Shown: piece after piece, positions 27,276 through 37,398 of the stretch
Layout: every line of letters starts with the position of its first letter
Position numbering within the stretch: the stretch's first letter is position 1
DNA from: Sandarakinorhabdus glacialis
GTDB taxonomy: Bacteria; Pseudomonadota; Alphaproteobacteria; Sphingomonadales; Sphingomonadaceae
Direction of reading: 5' to 3'
NCBI RefSeq assembly: GCF_014643455.1
Contig: NZ_BMJM01000005.1
Span: 214,047-278,046 of the forward strand
DNA: 64,000 nt
Notes under the pieces: model-generated
What the model was told of the DNA's origin: nothing
The model's database searches: none
What the model saw: only the letters and a program-made list of their open reading frames with translations
Program-made: the position numbers and the translations under genes

Positions 27276-28727
27276 TTAATGCCCCGCCAGTTCCTGCCCG
27301 GTCAGCCGCACCACATGGACGACATTCGTCGTCCCCGGTGTCGAAAACGGCACCCCGGCAATCAGCACGATCGCATCGCCGCCTTTCGCCAGCCGCGTTC
27401 GCAGCGCCATGCGCTTGGCCTTTTCGACCATCTCCTCGAACCCGGCGACATCGCGTGTCACCACCGCGTTGACACCCCAGACCAGCCCCATCCGCCGCGC
27501 CGTGGCGATCCGCGGCGTCAGGCACAGCACCGGCACAGCCGCACGGTGGCGCGCTGCCCGCCGCGCCGTCGAACCGCTGATGGTGAAGCAGACGATCGCC
27601 TTGGCCCCGATGGTCCGGCTGATCGATGCCGCCGCCTCCGACATGGCATCGGCCGTCGTCTCGCCGGCCGCCAGCCCGGTATAATGCACCCGCCCGAAAT
27701 AGCCCGGATCGGCCTCCACCTCGCGCGCGATGGCGTCCATCATCGACACCGCCTCGACCGGGAACTTGCCCGCGGCGCTTTCGGCCGAGAGCATAACCGC
27801 ATCGGCGCCGTCATAGATCGCCGTCGCCACGTCGGACACTTCGGCACGCGTCGGTGACGGGCTGAGGATCATCGATTCGAGCATCTGCGTCGCCACCACC
27901 ACCGGCTTGCCGAGTGCGCGCGCCATCGCGACGATGCGCTTTTGCGCCGGCGGCACCTGCTGCGGCGGCAATTCGACCCCCAGGTCGCCGCGCGCCACCA
28001 TGACCGCATCGGCCAGCTCGAGGATCTCCGCCAGTCGCTCGAGCGCTGCCGGCTTTTCGATCTTGGCGAGCAAAGCCGCCTTGCCGCCGATCAACTGCCG
28101 CGCCTCGGCGACATCCTCGGGCCGCTGGACAAAGCTCAGCCCGATCCAGTCGACGCCGTGTTCGAGCGCAAAGGTCAGGTCGGCGCGGTCCTTTGGCGTC
28201 AGCGCCGGCAACGGCACCACCACGTCGGGAACGTTGACGCCCTTGTTGTCCGAAATCTTGCCGCCGACCTCGACGATGCAGTCGATCGCGTCGGGTGCGA
28301 CAGACTTCACCCGCAACACCAGCTTGCCGTCGTCGACCAGCAGCCGCGCGCCGGGCTGCAACGCTGCGAACAATTCCTTGTGGGGCAGGACGACCCGCGT
28401 CCCGTCGCCCGGTGTTTCGCTACGGTCGAACCGAAAGCGCGCGCCATTCTCCAGCATCGCCGAGCCGCCGGCAAAGCGCCCGACGCGCAGCTTGGGCCCC
28501 TGCAGATCGGCGAGGATCGTCAATGGCTTGCCGTGCGATTTCTCGACGGCACGGATGGCGGCGATGAACGCCCCGCGGCTTTCCGGCGTGCCGTGGCTCA
28601 TGTTGACGCGAAACGCGTCGGCACCGGCTTCGAGCAGCGCGCCGATCATCGCTTCGCTGTCCGAAGCCGGCCCCAGTGTCGCCAACACCTTGACGCGCCG
28701 GCCGCGCGGTTGGAGATGGTGGGTCAT
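27276..28727 (-). CDS. pyk: Pyruvate kinase
   Basis: A 483-residue pyruvate kinase, making pyruvate and ATP from phosphoenolpyruvate and ADP, the last step of glycolysis. FRVNMSHG at 39-46 supplies catalytic Arg and Asn residues. LLAKIEKPAAL holds the catalytic lysine, ADAVMVARGDLGVE the metal-binding Asp, and VATQMLESM the nucleotide site. The C-terminal domain has VCFTISGSTARRAARHR. Length is normal. The gene stands alone, and its 3' end abuts the family A palindrome. Confidence 0.96.
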   Translation of the reverse strand: MTHHLQPRGRRVKVLATLGPASDSEAMIGALLEAGADAFRVNMSHGTPESRGAFIAAIRAVEKSHGKPLTILADLQGPKLRVGRFAGGSAMLENGARFRFDRSETPGDGTRVVLPHKELFAALQPGARLLVDDGKLVLRVKSVAPDAIDCIVEVGGKISDNKGVNVPDVVVPLPALTPKDRADLTFALEHGVDWIGLSFVQRPEDVAEARQLIGGKAALLAKIEKPAALERLAEILELADAVMVARGDLGVELPPQQVPPAQKRIVAMARALGKPVVVATQMLESMILSPSPTRAEVSDVATAIYDGADAVMLSAESAAGKFPVEAVSMMDAIAREVEADPGYFGRVHYTGLAAGETTADAMSEAAASISRTIGAKAIVCFTISGSTARRAARHRAAVPVLCLTPRIATARRMGLVWGVNAVVTRDVAGFEEMVEKAKRMALRTRLAKGGDAIVLIAGVPFSTPGTTNVVHVVRLTGQELAGH

Positions 28728-28801
28728 GAATTGATCCTGCGCTTCGGTACGGTGGCTTGCCCCTTAGCCGCTCGTTGAAGCCAGCGCCACGGGAGAACCC
28801 A

Positions 28802-29128
28802 ATGTCCGATGCCTTTACCGACGATTCGGTGCGCGACCGTATCGAAGCCGCTGCTTTTCGCCGTTTGATGGCGCATCTGCGCGCCCGTACCGACGTGCAG
28901 AATGTCGATTTGATGGGGGTTGGCGGTTTTTGCCGCAACTGCCTGGGCGACTGGCTTCACGAGGCCGCGGCCGAGGCCGGCGTGTCGCTAGAGCATTCCG
29001 CGGCGCGCAGCCATGTCTATGGGATGCACCAGTCCGACTGGAAAACGCAGCATCAGACCGAAGCGACGCCGAAGCAGCTGGCACGCATGGCGGGGTCGCT
29101 GGAGCGGAACAAGCTGGCGGGGCTGTAA
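28802..29128 (+). CDS. DUF1244 family protein
   Basis: A 108-residue helical protein matching the DUF1244 family: [20 protein letters not shown], then [13 protein letters not shown] with the conserved CRNC, and [13 protein letters not shown]. The family is widespread in proteobacteria and its function is unknown. The ATG at 28802 follows GGGAGA and begins the conserved region; an upstream in-frame start is less likely. Palindrome C copy 1 follows the stop. Confidence 0.88.
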   Translation: MSDAFTDDSVRDRIEAAAFRRLMAHLRARTDVQNVDLMGVGGFCRNCLGDWLHEAAAEAGVSLEHSAARSHVYGMHQSDWKTQHQTEATPKQLARMAGSLERNKLAGL

Positions 29129-29156
29129 CTTTTTTTCGTCACCCCGCTTTTTCCCC

Positions 29157-29228
29157 GTCACCCCGGCGAAGGCCGGGGCCCATCTCCTGCACGTTCCGGA
29201 GATGGGCCCCGGCCTTCGCCGGGGTGAC
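29157..29228. repeat. Palindrome family C, copy 1 (31-bp perfect arms)
   Basis: Perfect 31-bp inverted repeat starting GTCACCCCGGCGAAGGCC, with a 10-base loop TGCACGTTCC. A second copy at 33362-33433 differs only in its loop (TGCATGTCCC). Confidence 0.85.
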
Positions 29229-29304
29229 GCTCCCGGAAACAACCACCCCCTTTGCAACCACCCCCGTCCGCGCTAACCCCGCCCGACCAATCCACGGAGC
29301 AACC

Positions 29305-29547
29305 ATGAACGAAAATGCTTCCGCCGAGCAGCTGCGGCTGTTCATCGAGCGGATCGAGACCCTTGAAGAAGAGAAAAAGGGCATCGCCGACGACATCAAG
29401 GACGTTTACGCCGAAGCCAAGGGCACCGGATTCGACGCCAAGACGATGAAAGCCATCGTCCGCCTGCGCAAGATGGAAGCCGCCGCCCGCCAGGAAGCCG
29501 AAGCCCTGCTCGACACCTACAAGACCGCACTCGGCCTGATCGACTAA
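29305..29547 (+). CDS. DUF2312 family protein
   Basis: An 80-residue, highly charged helical protein: [20 protein letters not shown], then [19 protein letters not shown] and [11 protein letters not shown]. It matches DUF2312/GapR-type proteins of alphaproteobacteria. GapR in Caulobacter is a DNA-binding protein that recognises overtwisted AT-rich DNA and supports replication and transcription. That role is inferred by family. ATG at 29305 follows CGGAGCAACC. Confidence 0.92.
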   Translation: MNENASAEQLRLFIERIETLEEEKKGIADDIKDVYAEAKGTGFDAKTMKAIVRLRKMEAAARQEAEALLDTYKTALGLID

Positions 29548-29657
29548 CGATCCTTGCTTCCCCCCTCCCTATTTCTAGGGAGGGGTCGGGGGCGGGTCCT
29601 TACTTACTTTTCCGTATCGCTGCGCTAAGACTCGCAAAACGCCCCGGGGATTTCGCC

Positions 29658-30129
<472 letters not shown>

Positions 30130-30137
<8 letters not shown>

Positions 30138-30915
30138 TTTCGACTACTCCCGCCCAACGTCGCTTGCCGACGCAGCCGCCGCCTTCGCCAACGGAGGCGA
30201 AGCCGCCTTCATCGCCGGCGGCCACACGCTGCTCCCGGCGATCAAGTCCCGCCTGCGCATGCCCGACACGATCATCGACCTGTCGGCAATCCCCGGCCTG
30301 ACCGGCGTAAGCCGCGAAGCCGACACCCTCTGGGTCGGCGCGATGACCACCCACGCCGTCGTCGCGCTCGAAGCCGGCGTCATTTCCGGCCTTGCCCAGA
30401 TGGCCGCGCTTATCGGTGATCCGCAGGTTCGCAATCGCGGCACCATTGGCGGCGTCATCGCCAACAACGACCCGTCGGCCGACTATCCCGCCGCGCTGGT
30501 TGCGCTGGATGCCACTGTCGAAACCGACCGCGCCAGCTATGCCGCCGACGATTTCTTCCAGGGCATGTTCAGCACCGCGCTCGCCGACGGCGAGATCGTC
30601 ACCCGCATCGGCTTCAAGATTCCGCAAGCCTCGGCCTATGCCAAGTTCCGCAACCCTGCCTCGCGCTACGCCGTCGCCGGCGTGTTTGTCGCGCGCTTCG
30701 GTTCGGCCGTCCGCGTCGCCGTTACCGGAGCCGGCCCCGCCGTCTTTCGCTGGCCCGAAGCCGAAGCCGCACTATCTGCCGATTTCAAGCCCGCCGCCGT
30801 CGCCGGGCTCAGGCTGGACGACAGCGACCTCAACACCGACATCCACGCCAGCGCCGAATTCCGCGCGCACCTCGTCGGCGTCATGCTGGCAAAGGCCATA
30901 ACGGACGCGCGCTAA
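30130..30915 (+). CDS. FAD-binding medium subunit of a CoxMSL-type molybdenum hydroxylase
   Basis: A 261-residue protein of the CoxM family. The FAD motif FIAGGHTLLPAIKSRL and the second motif GDPQVRNRGTIGGVIANNDP are both seen, and AKFRNPASRYAVAGVFVARF marks the C-terminal domain. It carries electrons from the iron-sulfur subunit to an acceptor. Together with the 2Fe-2S gene it forms two thirds of an enzyme, and the catalytic subunit must be encoded outside this window or lost. The next gene, yebC, begins 39 bp later and is functionally unrelated. Confidence 0.92.
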
Positions 30916-30954
30916 TCTTGCGCCCGCCCCCAATGCTGGCCTAGAGCCTGCCAC

Positions 30955-31695
30955 ATGGCTGGTCATTCCAAATTCAAGAACATCATGCACCGCAAGGGTG
31001 CGCAGGACAAAAAGCGCTCGTCGCTGTTCTCCAAACTGTCGCGCGAAATTACTGTCGCCGCGAAAATGGGCCTGCCCGATCCGGCAATGAACGCCCGGCT
31101 GCGCGCCGCGGTCGTCACGGCGCGGCAGGGCGGCATGCCCAAGGACAATATCGAGCGTGCCATCAAGAAGGCCGAAGGCGCCGACGGCGAGAATTACGAG
31201 GAAGTCCGCTATGAAGGCTTCGGCCCCGGCGGCGTCTCGCTGATCATCGAGACCCTGACCGACAACCGCAACCGCACCGCCACCAATGTCCGCACCGCGG
31301 TCGCCAAGAACGGCGGCAACCTGGGCGCTTCGGGCTCGGTAAGCCATGGTTTCGAGCGGCTCGGGCTGATCTCTTATCCGGTGAAGGCCGGCGATCCCGA
31401 AAAGATTTTCGAAGCCGCCCTCGACGCCGGCGCCGACGATGTCCAGTCCTCCGAGGACGGCCACGAGATCTGGACCGCCGTCGACGGCATGCACGACGTC
31501 GCCAAGGCGCTCGAAAAGGCGCTTGGGGAGCCGGAAGGCATCAAGCTGGCGTGGAAGCCCGGTGTGATGGTGACCGTTGGTGAGGGCGACGCGGCGACGC
31601 TGATGAAGCTCATCGACGCGCTGGATGACGACGACGACGTGCAGACCGTCTGGGGCAATTACGACGTGCCGGAAGACGTGCTGGCGAAACTTTAG
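30955..31695 (+). CDS. yebC: YebC/PmpR family protein
   Basis: A 246-residue protein starting [20 protein letters not shown], the hallmark N-terminus of YebC/PmpR/TACO1 proteins. Further family segments are [38 protein letters not shown] and [19 protein letters not shown]. Members bind nucleic acid and have been described both as transcriptional regulators and as factors aiding translation of difficult peptides. It opens the usual yebC-ruvC-ruvA-ruvB cluster. Confidence 0.95.
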   Translation: MAGHSKFKNIMHRKGAQDKKRSSLFSKLSREITVAAKMGLPDPAMNARLRAAVVTARQGGMPKDNIERAIKKAEGADGENYEEVRYEGFGPGGVSLIIETLTDNRNRTATNVRTAVAKNGGNLGASGSVSHGFERLGLISYPVKAGDPEKIFEAALDAGADDVQSSEDGHEIWTAVDGMHDVAKALEKALGEPEGIKLAWKPGVMVTVGEGDAATLMKLIDALDDDDDVQTVWGNYDVPEDVLAKL

Positions 31696-31703
31696 GAGCG
31701 GAC

Positions 31704-32180
31704 TTGCCACCGCGCATCCTGCCCCGCCTGCGCGAATACGCCGAAACCATGCGGCACGAGCCGACGCCGTTCGAACGCAAGCTCTGGCATGAACTCAGCG
31801 CCAGCCGTCTCGACGGCCTCAAGTTCCGCCGCCAGTCGGTTTTCGGCAACGTGATCGTGGATTTTTACTGCCCGATGGCATCGCTCATCGTCGAGATCGA
31901 CGGTGGCACGCACGATACCACGCGGGACGCGGTGCGAGACGCCAACTTCGCCAGCAAGGGCTTGAAAGTGCTCCGCTTCAGCAATCAGCAAGTCGGCGAA
32001 AACCTGCCCGGCGTCCTCCAAACTATCCTCACTGAAGCCGAACCCCGCCGCAAGGACCGCAATACTCCCCTCCCTTCTTCAAGGGAGGGGCTGGGGGTGG
32101 GTGACTCTGCGGAAAACGCCAGCGCGCCAAAAGACTCACCCACCCCCAACCCCTCCCTTGAAGAAGGGAGGGGAGTTTGA
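31704..32180 (+). CDS. DUF559 (Vsr-like) endonuclease domain protein, tail encoded by a repeat
   Basis: A 158-residue protein. Residues about 10-115 form the DUF559 domain of the Vsr/PD-(D/E)XK fold: [49 protein letters not shown]. The acidic and charged residues fit a metal-dependent nuclease core. The start is TTG at 31704, five bases after a perfect AGGAG. The last 40 or so residues ([15 protein letters not shown]...) are the translation of a large palindrome, not part of the fold. The gene lies between yebC and ruvC. Substrate unknown; a structure-specific or repeat-linked nuclease is speculation. Confidence 0.85.
   Translation: MPPRILPRLREYAETMRHEPTPFERKLWHELSASRLDGLKFRRQSVFGNVIVDFYCPMASLIVEIDGGTHDTTRDAVRDANFASKGLKVLRFSNQQVGENLPGVLQTILTEAEPRRKDRNTPLPSSREGLGVGDSAENASAPKDSPTPNPSLEEGRGV
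32064..32176. repeat. Palindrome family B (41-bp arms) overlapping a gene end and the ruvC ribosome-binding site
   Basis: Arms 32064-32104 and 32136-32176 match at 40 of 41 positions (start ACTCCCCTCCCTTCTTCAAG), with a 31-base spacer. Each arm contains a smaller palindrome of its own, CCCCTCCCTT / AAGGGAGGGG. The element codes for the C-terminus of the DUF559 protein, and its last bases supply the GGGAGGGGAG ribosome-binding site of ruvC. Confidence 0.88.
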
Positions 32181-32182
32181 GA

Positions 32183-32686
32183 ATGATCATCCTCGGCCTC
32201 GACCCCGGCCTCGCCGCCACCGGCTGGGGCATCATTCACTCCGAAGGCAACCGCCTCCGCCACATCGCCCACGGCACCGTGAAAACCCACGCCTCCGAGC
32301 CGCTGGCCGACCGCCTGCTCACCCTCTACGCTGGCCTCGAAACCGTCATCGCCGCGCACCACTGCGTCGAAGCCGCCATCGAGGAAGTCTTCGTCAACGT
32401 GAACCCGCAATCGACCCTCAAGCTCGGCCAGGCGCGCGGCGTCGTCATGCTCGCCGCCGCGCGCGCCGGGCTGCCGGTCGCCGAATACGCCACCCGCCTG
32501 ATCAAGAAGGCCATCGTCGGCACCGGCGCCGCCGACAAGGCGCAGGTCCACGCCATGGTCGAGCGGCTATTGCCGGGCACCAAGGTTACCGGCGCCGACG
32601 CCGCCGACGCCCTCGCTGTTGCGATTTCGCACGCCCACCTGCGTGCGCATCTGGCGCTGACCGCGCGCATCAAGGCGACCGCATGA
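32183..32686 (+). CDS. ruvC: Holliday junction endonuclease RuvC
   Basis: A 167-residue RuvC. It cuts four-way junctions symmetrically during recombinational repair. The RNase H-fold motifs are [16 protein letters not shown] with catalytic Asp7, [20 protein letters not shown] with a catalytic Glu, and [16 protein letters not shown] with the C-terminal acidic pair. The ATG at 32183 is preferred to an in-frame TTG at 32177 because the conserved region begins there and the GGAG of the preceding repeat is 7 bases away. It overlaps ruvA in ATGA. Confidence 0.96.
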   Translation: MIILGLDPGLAATGWGIIHSEGNRLRHIAHGTVKTHASEPLADRLLTLYAGLETVIAAHHCVEAAIEEVFVNVNPQSTLKLGQARGVVMLAAARAGLPVAEYATRLIKKAIVGTGAADKAQVHAMVERLLPGTKVTGADAADALAVAISHAHLRAHLALTARIKATA

Positions 32687-33276
32687 TTGCGAAACTCCGC
32701 GGCCTGCTCGACAGCGCCGGCGCCGACACCTGCATCATCGACGTGGGCGGCGTCGGCTACCTCGTCAGCGCCTCGACCAAGACGCTGGGTGCGCTTGCCC
32801 CTGGGCCGGTGACGCTGCACATCGAAACCCAGGTCCGCGAGGACGCCATTCAGCTTTTCGGCTTCGTCTCGGTGTCGGAGCGCGACAGTTTCCGCCTGCT
32901 CACAACCGTGCAAGGTGTTGGCGGCCGTGTTGCCCTGGCCATCCTCTCGGTGCTCGGGCCGGATGAACTTGCCCACGCCATTGCTGCTTCGGATACTGCC
33001 AGCATTGCGCGCGCCAATGGGGTTGGGCCCAAGCTCGCCGCGCGGATCGCCAATGAGTTGAAGGGCAAGTTCGGCGCCGTCGCGCTGGGGACCTCCGCGC
33101 CGCTCCCGGTCGGCAGCAAGCGCGGCGACATAGCCGACGCGCTGACGGCGCTGGCGGGACTGGGATTCAAGCCGATGGATGCTAGCCGGGCTGTTGCTGA
33201 AGCCCAGGCCGAACTCGGGGACGGCGCAGGGGTGAGCGAACTTATCCGCGTCGCGCTCAGGAAATCAGCGCGGTAA
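32683..33276 (+). CDS. ruvA: Holliday junction helicase subunit RuvA
   Basis: A 197-residue RuvA with the OB-fold N-terminus [11 protein letters not shown]...[11 protein letters not shown]. The helix-hairpin-helix DNA-binding motifs are in [19 protein letters not shown] and [21 protein letters not shown]-terminal domain ([21 protein letters not shown]) contacts RuvB. It forms a tetramer on Holliday junctions. It overlaps ruvC by 4 bp. ruvB is not directly next but 1.4 kb away, beyond a dipeptidase gene on the other strand. Confidence 0.96.
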   Translation: MIAKLRGLLDSAGADTCIIDVGGVGYLVSASTKTLGALAPGPVTLHIETQVREDAIQLFGFVSVSERDSFRLLTTVQGVGGRVALAILSVLGPDELAHAIAASDTASIARANGVGPKLAARIANELKGKFGAVALGTSAPLPVGSKRGDIADALTALAGLGFKPMDASRAVAEAQAELGDGAGVSELIRVALRKSAR

Positions 33277-33361
33277 GCTACAAAACCTCCGGGCTTCCCC
33301 CACCCCGATCTCTTCCCCGCCACCTCAGCCTGTTCTCTCCTCGTCACCCCATTTCTTCCCC

Positions 33362-33433
33362 GTCACCCCGGCGAAGGCCGGGGCCCATCTCCTGCATGTC
33401 CCGGAGATGGGCCCCGGCCTTCGCCGGGGTGAC
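33362..33433. repeat. Palindrome family C, copy 2
   Basis: 31-bp perfect arms identical to those at 29157-29228, with loop TGCATGTCCC. It sits between the convergent ruvA and dipeptidase genes. Confidence 0.85.
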
Positions 33434-33491
33434 GGGCAGAAAAGCGTGCGCGAGCGTCAACCCGCAATTGTCGAATGCGAGCACCCAACCC

Positions 33492-34598
33492 TCAACCGCT
33501 AACCCCCCCCCAAACATCCCCATAAAGCCGCAACAAATTCCCCCCCAGCACCTTCTCGATCCGCCCCGCCGGCCATCGGTCCTTCTCCAGCGCCGCAACC
33601 AGCAACCCAAATCGCCGATGCGTGTCCAGATCCGGAATAATCGTGAACACATCCGGCCCTTCGCCCGGCGCCGCTATCCCCCGTGCCACCCGGTCCCGGT
33701 TCTCCGCCGCCTGTTTGCGCCGCCGCTCCGCATCGATCACCGTCTTCGGCAACACCCCATCGGTGCCGATCCCGACATGATCTTCCCCGCACACATCGAC
33801 CGCGTGCCGCATGTGCCGCACCAGGTCGGCCGCGAACGGCTTGCTGTTCGCCACCAGGAACGGCATCCAGTAGATCCCGACGACGCCGCCCTTGTTGGCC
33901 ACCGCCTTTAATTCCGCATCCCACACGTTGCGCGGATTGTCGTGGAGCGACCGGCACCCCGTATGGCTGATCGTCATCGGCCGGGTCGTTGCCGCGATTG
34001 CCTCCGCGATCGTCCGCTGCCCGCCGTGCGACAGGTCGAGCAGCAGCTTCTCCTTCTCGATCCGCGCGATCGTCGCCCGCCCCAGCTTCGACAGCCCGGC
34101 GTTCGCGGGCTCCAGCGAGCCGTCCCCCGACAGGTTCCGCAGATTATACGTCAGCTGCACGACCCGTACGCCGAGCCCCTGCATGATTCCGAGCCGATCG
34201 AGGTCAAGCCCGACCATCGAGGTATCCTGCGTCCCCATCACGATGGCGATCTTGCCCGCAACCTTCGCGGCGCGAATATCCGCCGCCGTCCGCCCGGTTA
34301 CAAACGTTCCCGGACTGGCGTCGATGATCCGGTTGTGGATCGACACGCCCTCCTGCACCGCGTCCCACCCCGTCCGCGCATTGCCGACCTCGCCGATCGT
34401 CACCTGGATTGCCGACAGGCCGCTTTCGCGATAATCGCGCACGGCTCGCGGCGACAGCGCGAAATCGCCCTCCTTGCCGTCGGGGTCGGCGATCCCGGTC
34501 AGGCCGTCGATGATGATCCCCGGGTTGGCCGCCCGCGCCATTCCCGGCAACACCGCCGCCAACGCCGCAGCACCCAGTATCCCGCGTCTTGTCAGCAT
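33492..34598 (-). CDS. Membrane dipeptidase (peptidase M19) with Tat-type signal
   Basis: A 368-residue zinc dipeptidase of the renal dipeptidase family, cleaving dipeptides, often with D-residues. The N-terminus [23 protein letters not shown] is a twin-arginine-like signal, so the enzyme is probably periplasmic. Family motifs include [12 protein letters not shown] (usually DGHND), [24 protein letters not shown] and HVGIGTDGV. The zinc-binding DGHND motif is altered to [11 protein letters not shown], lacking the usual His-x-Asp, which may change metal binding. It splits ruvA from ruvB. The ATG at 34598 begins the signal. Confidence 0.88.
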   Translation of the reverse strand: MLTRRGILGAAALAAVLPGMARAANPGIIIDGLTGIADPDGKEGDFALSPRAVRDYRESGLSAIQVTIGEVGNARTGWDAVQEGVSIHNRIIDASPGTFVTGRTAADIRAAKVAGKIAIVMGTQDTSMVGLDLDRLGIMQGLGVRVVQLTYNLRNLSGDGSLEPANAGLSKLGRATIARIEKEKLLLDLSHGGQRTIAEAIAATTRPMTISHTGCRSLHDNPRNVWDAELKAVANKGGVVGIYWMPFLVANSKPFAADLVRHMRHAVDVCGEDHVGIGTDGVLPKTVIDAERRRKQAAENRDRVARGIAAPGEGPDVFTIIPDLDTHRRFGLLVAALEKDRWPAGRIEKVLGGNLLRLYGDVWGGVSG

Positions 34599-34658
34599 TA
34601 TTCCCCCATTTTGTGCAACGATAGCTACAACCGCCATCACCCGCTAGACAGGGCCATA

Positions 34659-35693
34659 ATGACCGACACGCCTCTCAGCCCGCAGCGCAAGCCCGACGAT
34701 ATCGACGCGGCGCTGCGCCCGAAAACCCTCCATGAATTCATCGGGCAGGAGGCCCTGCGCGCCAATCTCGCGGTCTTCGTCGCCGCCGCGAAACAGCGCG
34801 GCGAACCCCTCGACCATGTCCTGCTCCACGGCCCGCCCGGCCTCGGCAAGACGACGCTGGCGCAGATCGTCGCCCGCGAACTCGGCGTCGGCTTCCGCGC
34901 CACCTCGGGGCCGGTGATCGCCAAGGCGGGCGACCTAGCCGCGCTGTTGACCAATCTCGATCACCACGACGTCCTGTTCATCGACGAGATCCACCGCCTG
35001 GCGCCAGCCGTCGAGGAAATCCTCTACCCGGCGATGGAGGACCGCGTCCTCGACCTGATGATCGGCGAGGGTCCGTCCGCCCGCTCGGTCCGCATCGACC
35101 TGCCGCATTTCACCCTCGTCGGCGCCACCACCCGCGCCGGGCTGCTCACCACACCGCTGCGCGACCGCTTCGGCATCCCGCTGCGGCTGGTGTTTTACAC
35201 TACCGAGGAGCTGACTCGCGTCGTCACCCGCGCCGCTGCATTGCTCGGCCTGGACCTCACCCCGGACGGCGCCCGCGAGATAGCCGGCCGCGCCCGGGGC
35301 ACGCCGCGCATCGCCGGTCGCCTGCTGCGCCGGGTCCGCGATTTCGCCTCCGCCGCCGGCACCAGCACCGTCGACCGCACCGCCGCCGACCGCGCCCTCA
35401 ACCGCCTCGAAGTCGACAATCTCGGCCTCGACGCGATGGACCGCCGTTACCTGATGATGATCGCCGACATTTATCGCGGCGGGCCGGTCGGGGTCGAAAC
35501 CCTCGCCGCCGGGCTGTCGGAGGCCCGCGACACGATCGAGGAAGTCATCGAGCCCTTCCTCATCCAGTCCGGCCTCGTCGCCCGCACGGCGCGCGGCCGC
35601 ATGCTCAACCCCGGCGCCTGGAAGCACCTTGGCCTGACCCCGCCTGCCGGCGTGCCGGTGCAACTGCCGCTGCTCGACGAAGATATCCTCTGA
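34659..35693 (+). CDS. ruvB: Holliday junction branch-migration ATPase RuvB
   Basis: A 344-residue AAA+ ATPase that drives branch migration with RuvA. The Walker A motif GPPGLGKT is at 58-65, followed by FIDEIHRL (Walker B) and [19 protein letters not shown] (sensor 1 and arginine finger region). The C-terminal winged helix is in [22 protein letters not shown]. The ATG at 34659 begins the conserved N-terminus. It is transcribed away from the dipeptidase and has its own promoter region of only about 60 bp. Confidence 0.96.
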   Translation: MTDTPLSPQRKPDDIDAALRPKTLHEFIGQEALRANLAVFVAAAKQRGEPLDHVLLHGPPGLGKTTLAQIVARELGVGFRATSGPVIAKAGDLAALLTNLDHHDVLFIDEIHRLAPAVEEILYPAMEDRVLDLMIGEGPSARSVRIDLPHFTLVGATTRAGLLTTPLRDRFGIPLRLVFYTTEELTRVVTRAAALLGLDLTPDGAREIAGRARGTPRIAGRLLRRVRDFASAAGTSTVDRTAADRALNRLEVDNLGLDAMDRRYLMMIADIYRGGPVGVETLAAGLSEARDTIEEVIEPFLIQSGLVARTARGRMLNPGAWKHLGLTPPAGVPVQLPLLDEDIL

Positions 35694-35714
35694 CGCCTAA
35701 GGACATCTTCCAAC

Positions 35715-35797
35715 CTGTCATCCCGGGCTTGGCCCGGGACCCAGTTGCTTCTCCGCGCAGATAGAAACTGGGTCCCGGGCCAAGCCCGGGATGACAG
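35715..35797. repeat. Palindrome family D, full copy (32-bp perfect arms)
   Basis: Arms 35715-35746 and 35766-35797 are perfectly complementary (start CTGTCATCCCGGGCTTGG), with a 19-base spacer. It lies between ruvB and leuC. Related short forms lie at 24244-24274 and 43078-43105. Confidence 0.85.
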
Positions 35798-35882
35798 CAT
35801 GGCTCTACCTCCGCAGCCCACCCGGCGCCGCTCATCGCCTTCCCCGCTTGATGGCACCGCCATTTCGCGGCTACACGGCACC

Positions 35883-37295
35883 ATGACCAATCCGCGCACG
35901 CTTTATGCAAAGATCTGGGACGATCACATCGTCCGCCGCCTCGACGACGGCACCGCGCTGATCTTCATCGATCGCCATCTCATCCACGAAGTTACGACGC
36001 CCCAGGCTTTTGAGAGCCTGCGGCTGGCTGGCCGCCGCCTGCGCCGCCCCGACCTCACCCTCGCCGTGCCCGATCACAATGTCCCGACGACGGCGCGCAA
36101 CCTGCCGATCCTCGACCCGATGTCGAAGGCGCAGCTCGATGCGCTGACGCAGAATTGCGCCGATTTCGGCGTCGAGATGATCGCCGTCGACGCCCCCGAA
36201 CAGGGCATCGTCCACGTCATCGGCCCCGAACAGGGCTTCACCCTGCCGGGCACCACGATCGTCTGCGGCGACAGCCACACCGCCACGCATGGGGCGTTCG
36301 GAGCCTTGGCATTCGGCATTGGCACCTCCGAAGTCGAGCATGTCTTCGCCACGCAAACGCTGCTGCTGCGCCAGTCGAAGGCGATGGAAGTCCGCATCAC
36401 CGGCAAACTGGGTTTCTCGATCTCGCCCAAGGACGTCGCCATGGCGGTCATCGGCCGCCTCGGTACCGGCGGCGGCACCGGCTATGTCATCGAATATACG
36501 GGCGAAATCATCCGCAACATGAGCATGGAAGGCCGCATGACGGTCTGCAACATGGCCATCGAAGCCGGCGCGCGGGCAGGGCTGGTGGCGCCCGACCAGA
36601 AGACCTTCGACTATGTCACCGGGCGCCCGCGCGCGCCAAAGGGCGCGGAACTCGAAGCCGCCATCGCCTGGTGGTCGCAGCTGCCCAGCGACGAAGGCGC
36701 CGTCTATGACGAGACCATCATCATCGACGGCAGCGCCATCGCACCCTTGGTGACATGGGGTACCAGCCCCGAGGACGTCATCGCCATCGGCGACAGCGTG
36801 CCCGCCCCCGACAGCTTCGCCGACCCCGGCAAGCGCGCCGCCGCCGCGAAAAGCCTCGAATATATGGGGTTGGCGGCGGGCACCCGCATGGCCGATGTCA
36901 TGGTCGAAAACGTCTTCATCGGCAGCTGCACCAACAGCCGCATCGAGGACCTGCGCGTCGCCGCCGCCGTTGCAAAAGGCCGGCATGTGGCTGCCCATAT
37001 CAAGCAAGCCCTCGTCGTCCCCGGCTCGGGCCTCGTCAAACGCCAGGCCGAGGCCGAGGGCCTCGACCGCATCTTCATCGACGCCGGCTTCGACTGGCGC
37101 GAACCCGGCTGCTCGATGTGCCTAGGCATGAACCCCGACCAGGTCCCCGCCGGCGAACGCTGCGCCAGCACCAGCAACCGCAACTTCGTCGGCCGGCAAG
37201 GGGTGGGGGCGAGAACGCACCTCGTTTCACCGGCCATGGCCGCCGCCGCTGCGATTACCGGACACCTGACGGATGTGCGGGATTTTATGAGGTGA
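35883..37295 (+). CDS. leuC: 3-isopropylmalate dehydratase large subunit
   Basis: A 470-residue aconitase-family enzyme catalysing 2- to 3-isopropylmalate isomerisation in leucine synthesis. [24 protein letters not shown] N-terminus ([12 protein letters not shown]), [29 protein letters not shown] and the cluster cysteines in GSCTNSR and [10 protein letters not shown] are all seen. The ATG at 35883 begins the conserved [10 protein letters not shown]. leuD normally follows within a few bases; here a palindromic repeat and a GIY-YIG nuclease gene follow instead, so leuD lies outside this window. Confidence 0.96.
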   Translation: MTNPRTLYAKIWDDHIVRRLDDGTALIFIDRHLIHEVTTPQAFESLRLAGRRLRRPDLTLAVPDHNVPTTARNLPILDPMSKAQLDALTQNCADFGVEMIAVDAPEQGIVHVIGPEQGFTLPGTTIVCGDSHTATHGAFGALAFGIGTSEVEHVFATQTLLLRQSKAMEVRITGKLGFSISPKDVAMAVIGRLGTGGGTGYVIEYTGEIIRNMSMEGRMTVCNMAIEAGARAGLVAPDQKTFDYVTGRPRAPKGAELEAAIAWWSQLPSDEGAVYDETIIIDGSAIAPLVTWGTSPEDVIAIGDSVPAPDSFADPGKRAAAAKSLEYMGLAAGTRMADVMVENVFIGSCTNSRIEDLRVAAAVAKGRHVAAHIKQALVVPGSGLVKRQAEAEGLDRIFIDAGFDWREPGCSMCLGMNPDQVPAGERCASTSNRNFVGRQGVGARTHLVSPAMAAAAAITGHLTDVRDFMR

Positions 37296-37300
37296 AGAGT

Positions 37301-37329
37301 TCGTCATGCTGAACTTGTTTCAGCATCCA
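37301..37329 (+). repeat. Family E 29-bp palindromic unit before the GIY-YIG gene
   Basis: The unit starts 5 bases after the leuC stop. Core GCTGAACTTGTTTCAGC, with 8-bp hairpin arms ATGCTGAA/TTCAGCAT. Same unit as 1107-1135 (reverse) and 37723-37751. Confidence 0.8.
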
Positions 37330-37398
37330 TCGTCCCGCAAAGCCAAATCAACGCACTTACGGACCACTCCACCCGCCAAGCGCATTAAAGGGACCAAA

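Noticed and set aside
32177..32182. TTG at 32177 as the ruvC start
   Set aside because: It adds two non-conserved residues and sits too close to the ribosome-binding site; ATG 32183 opens the conserved MIILGLDPG.
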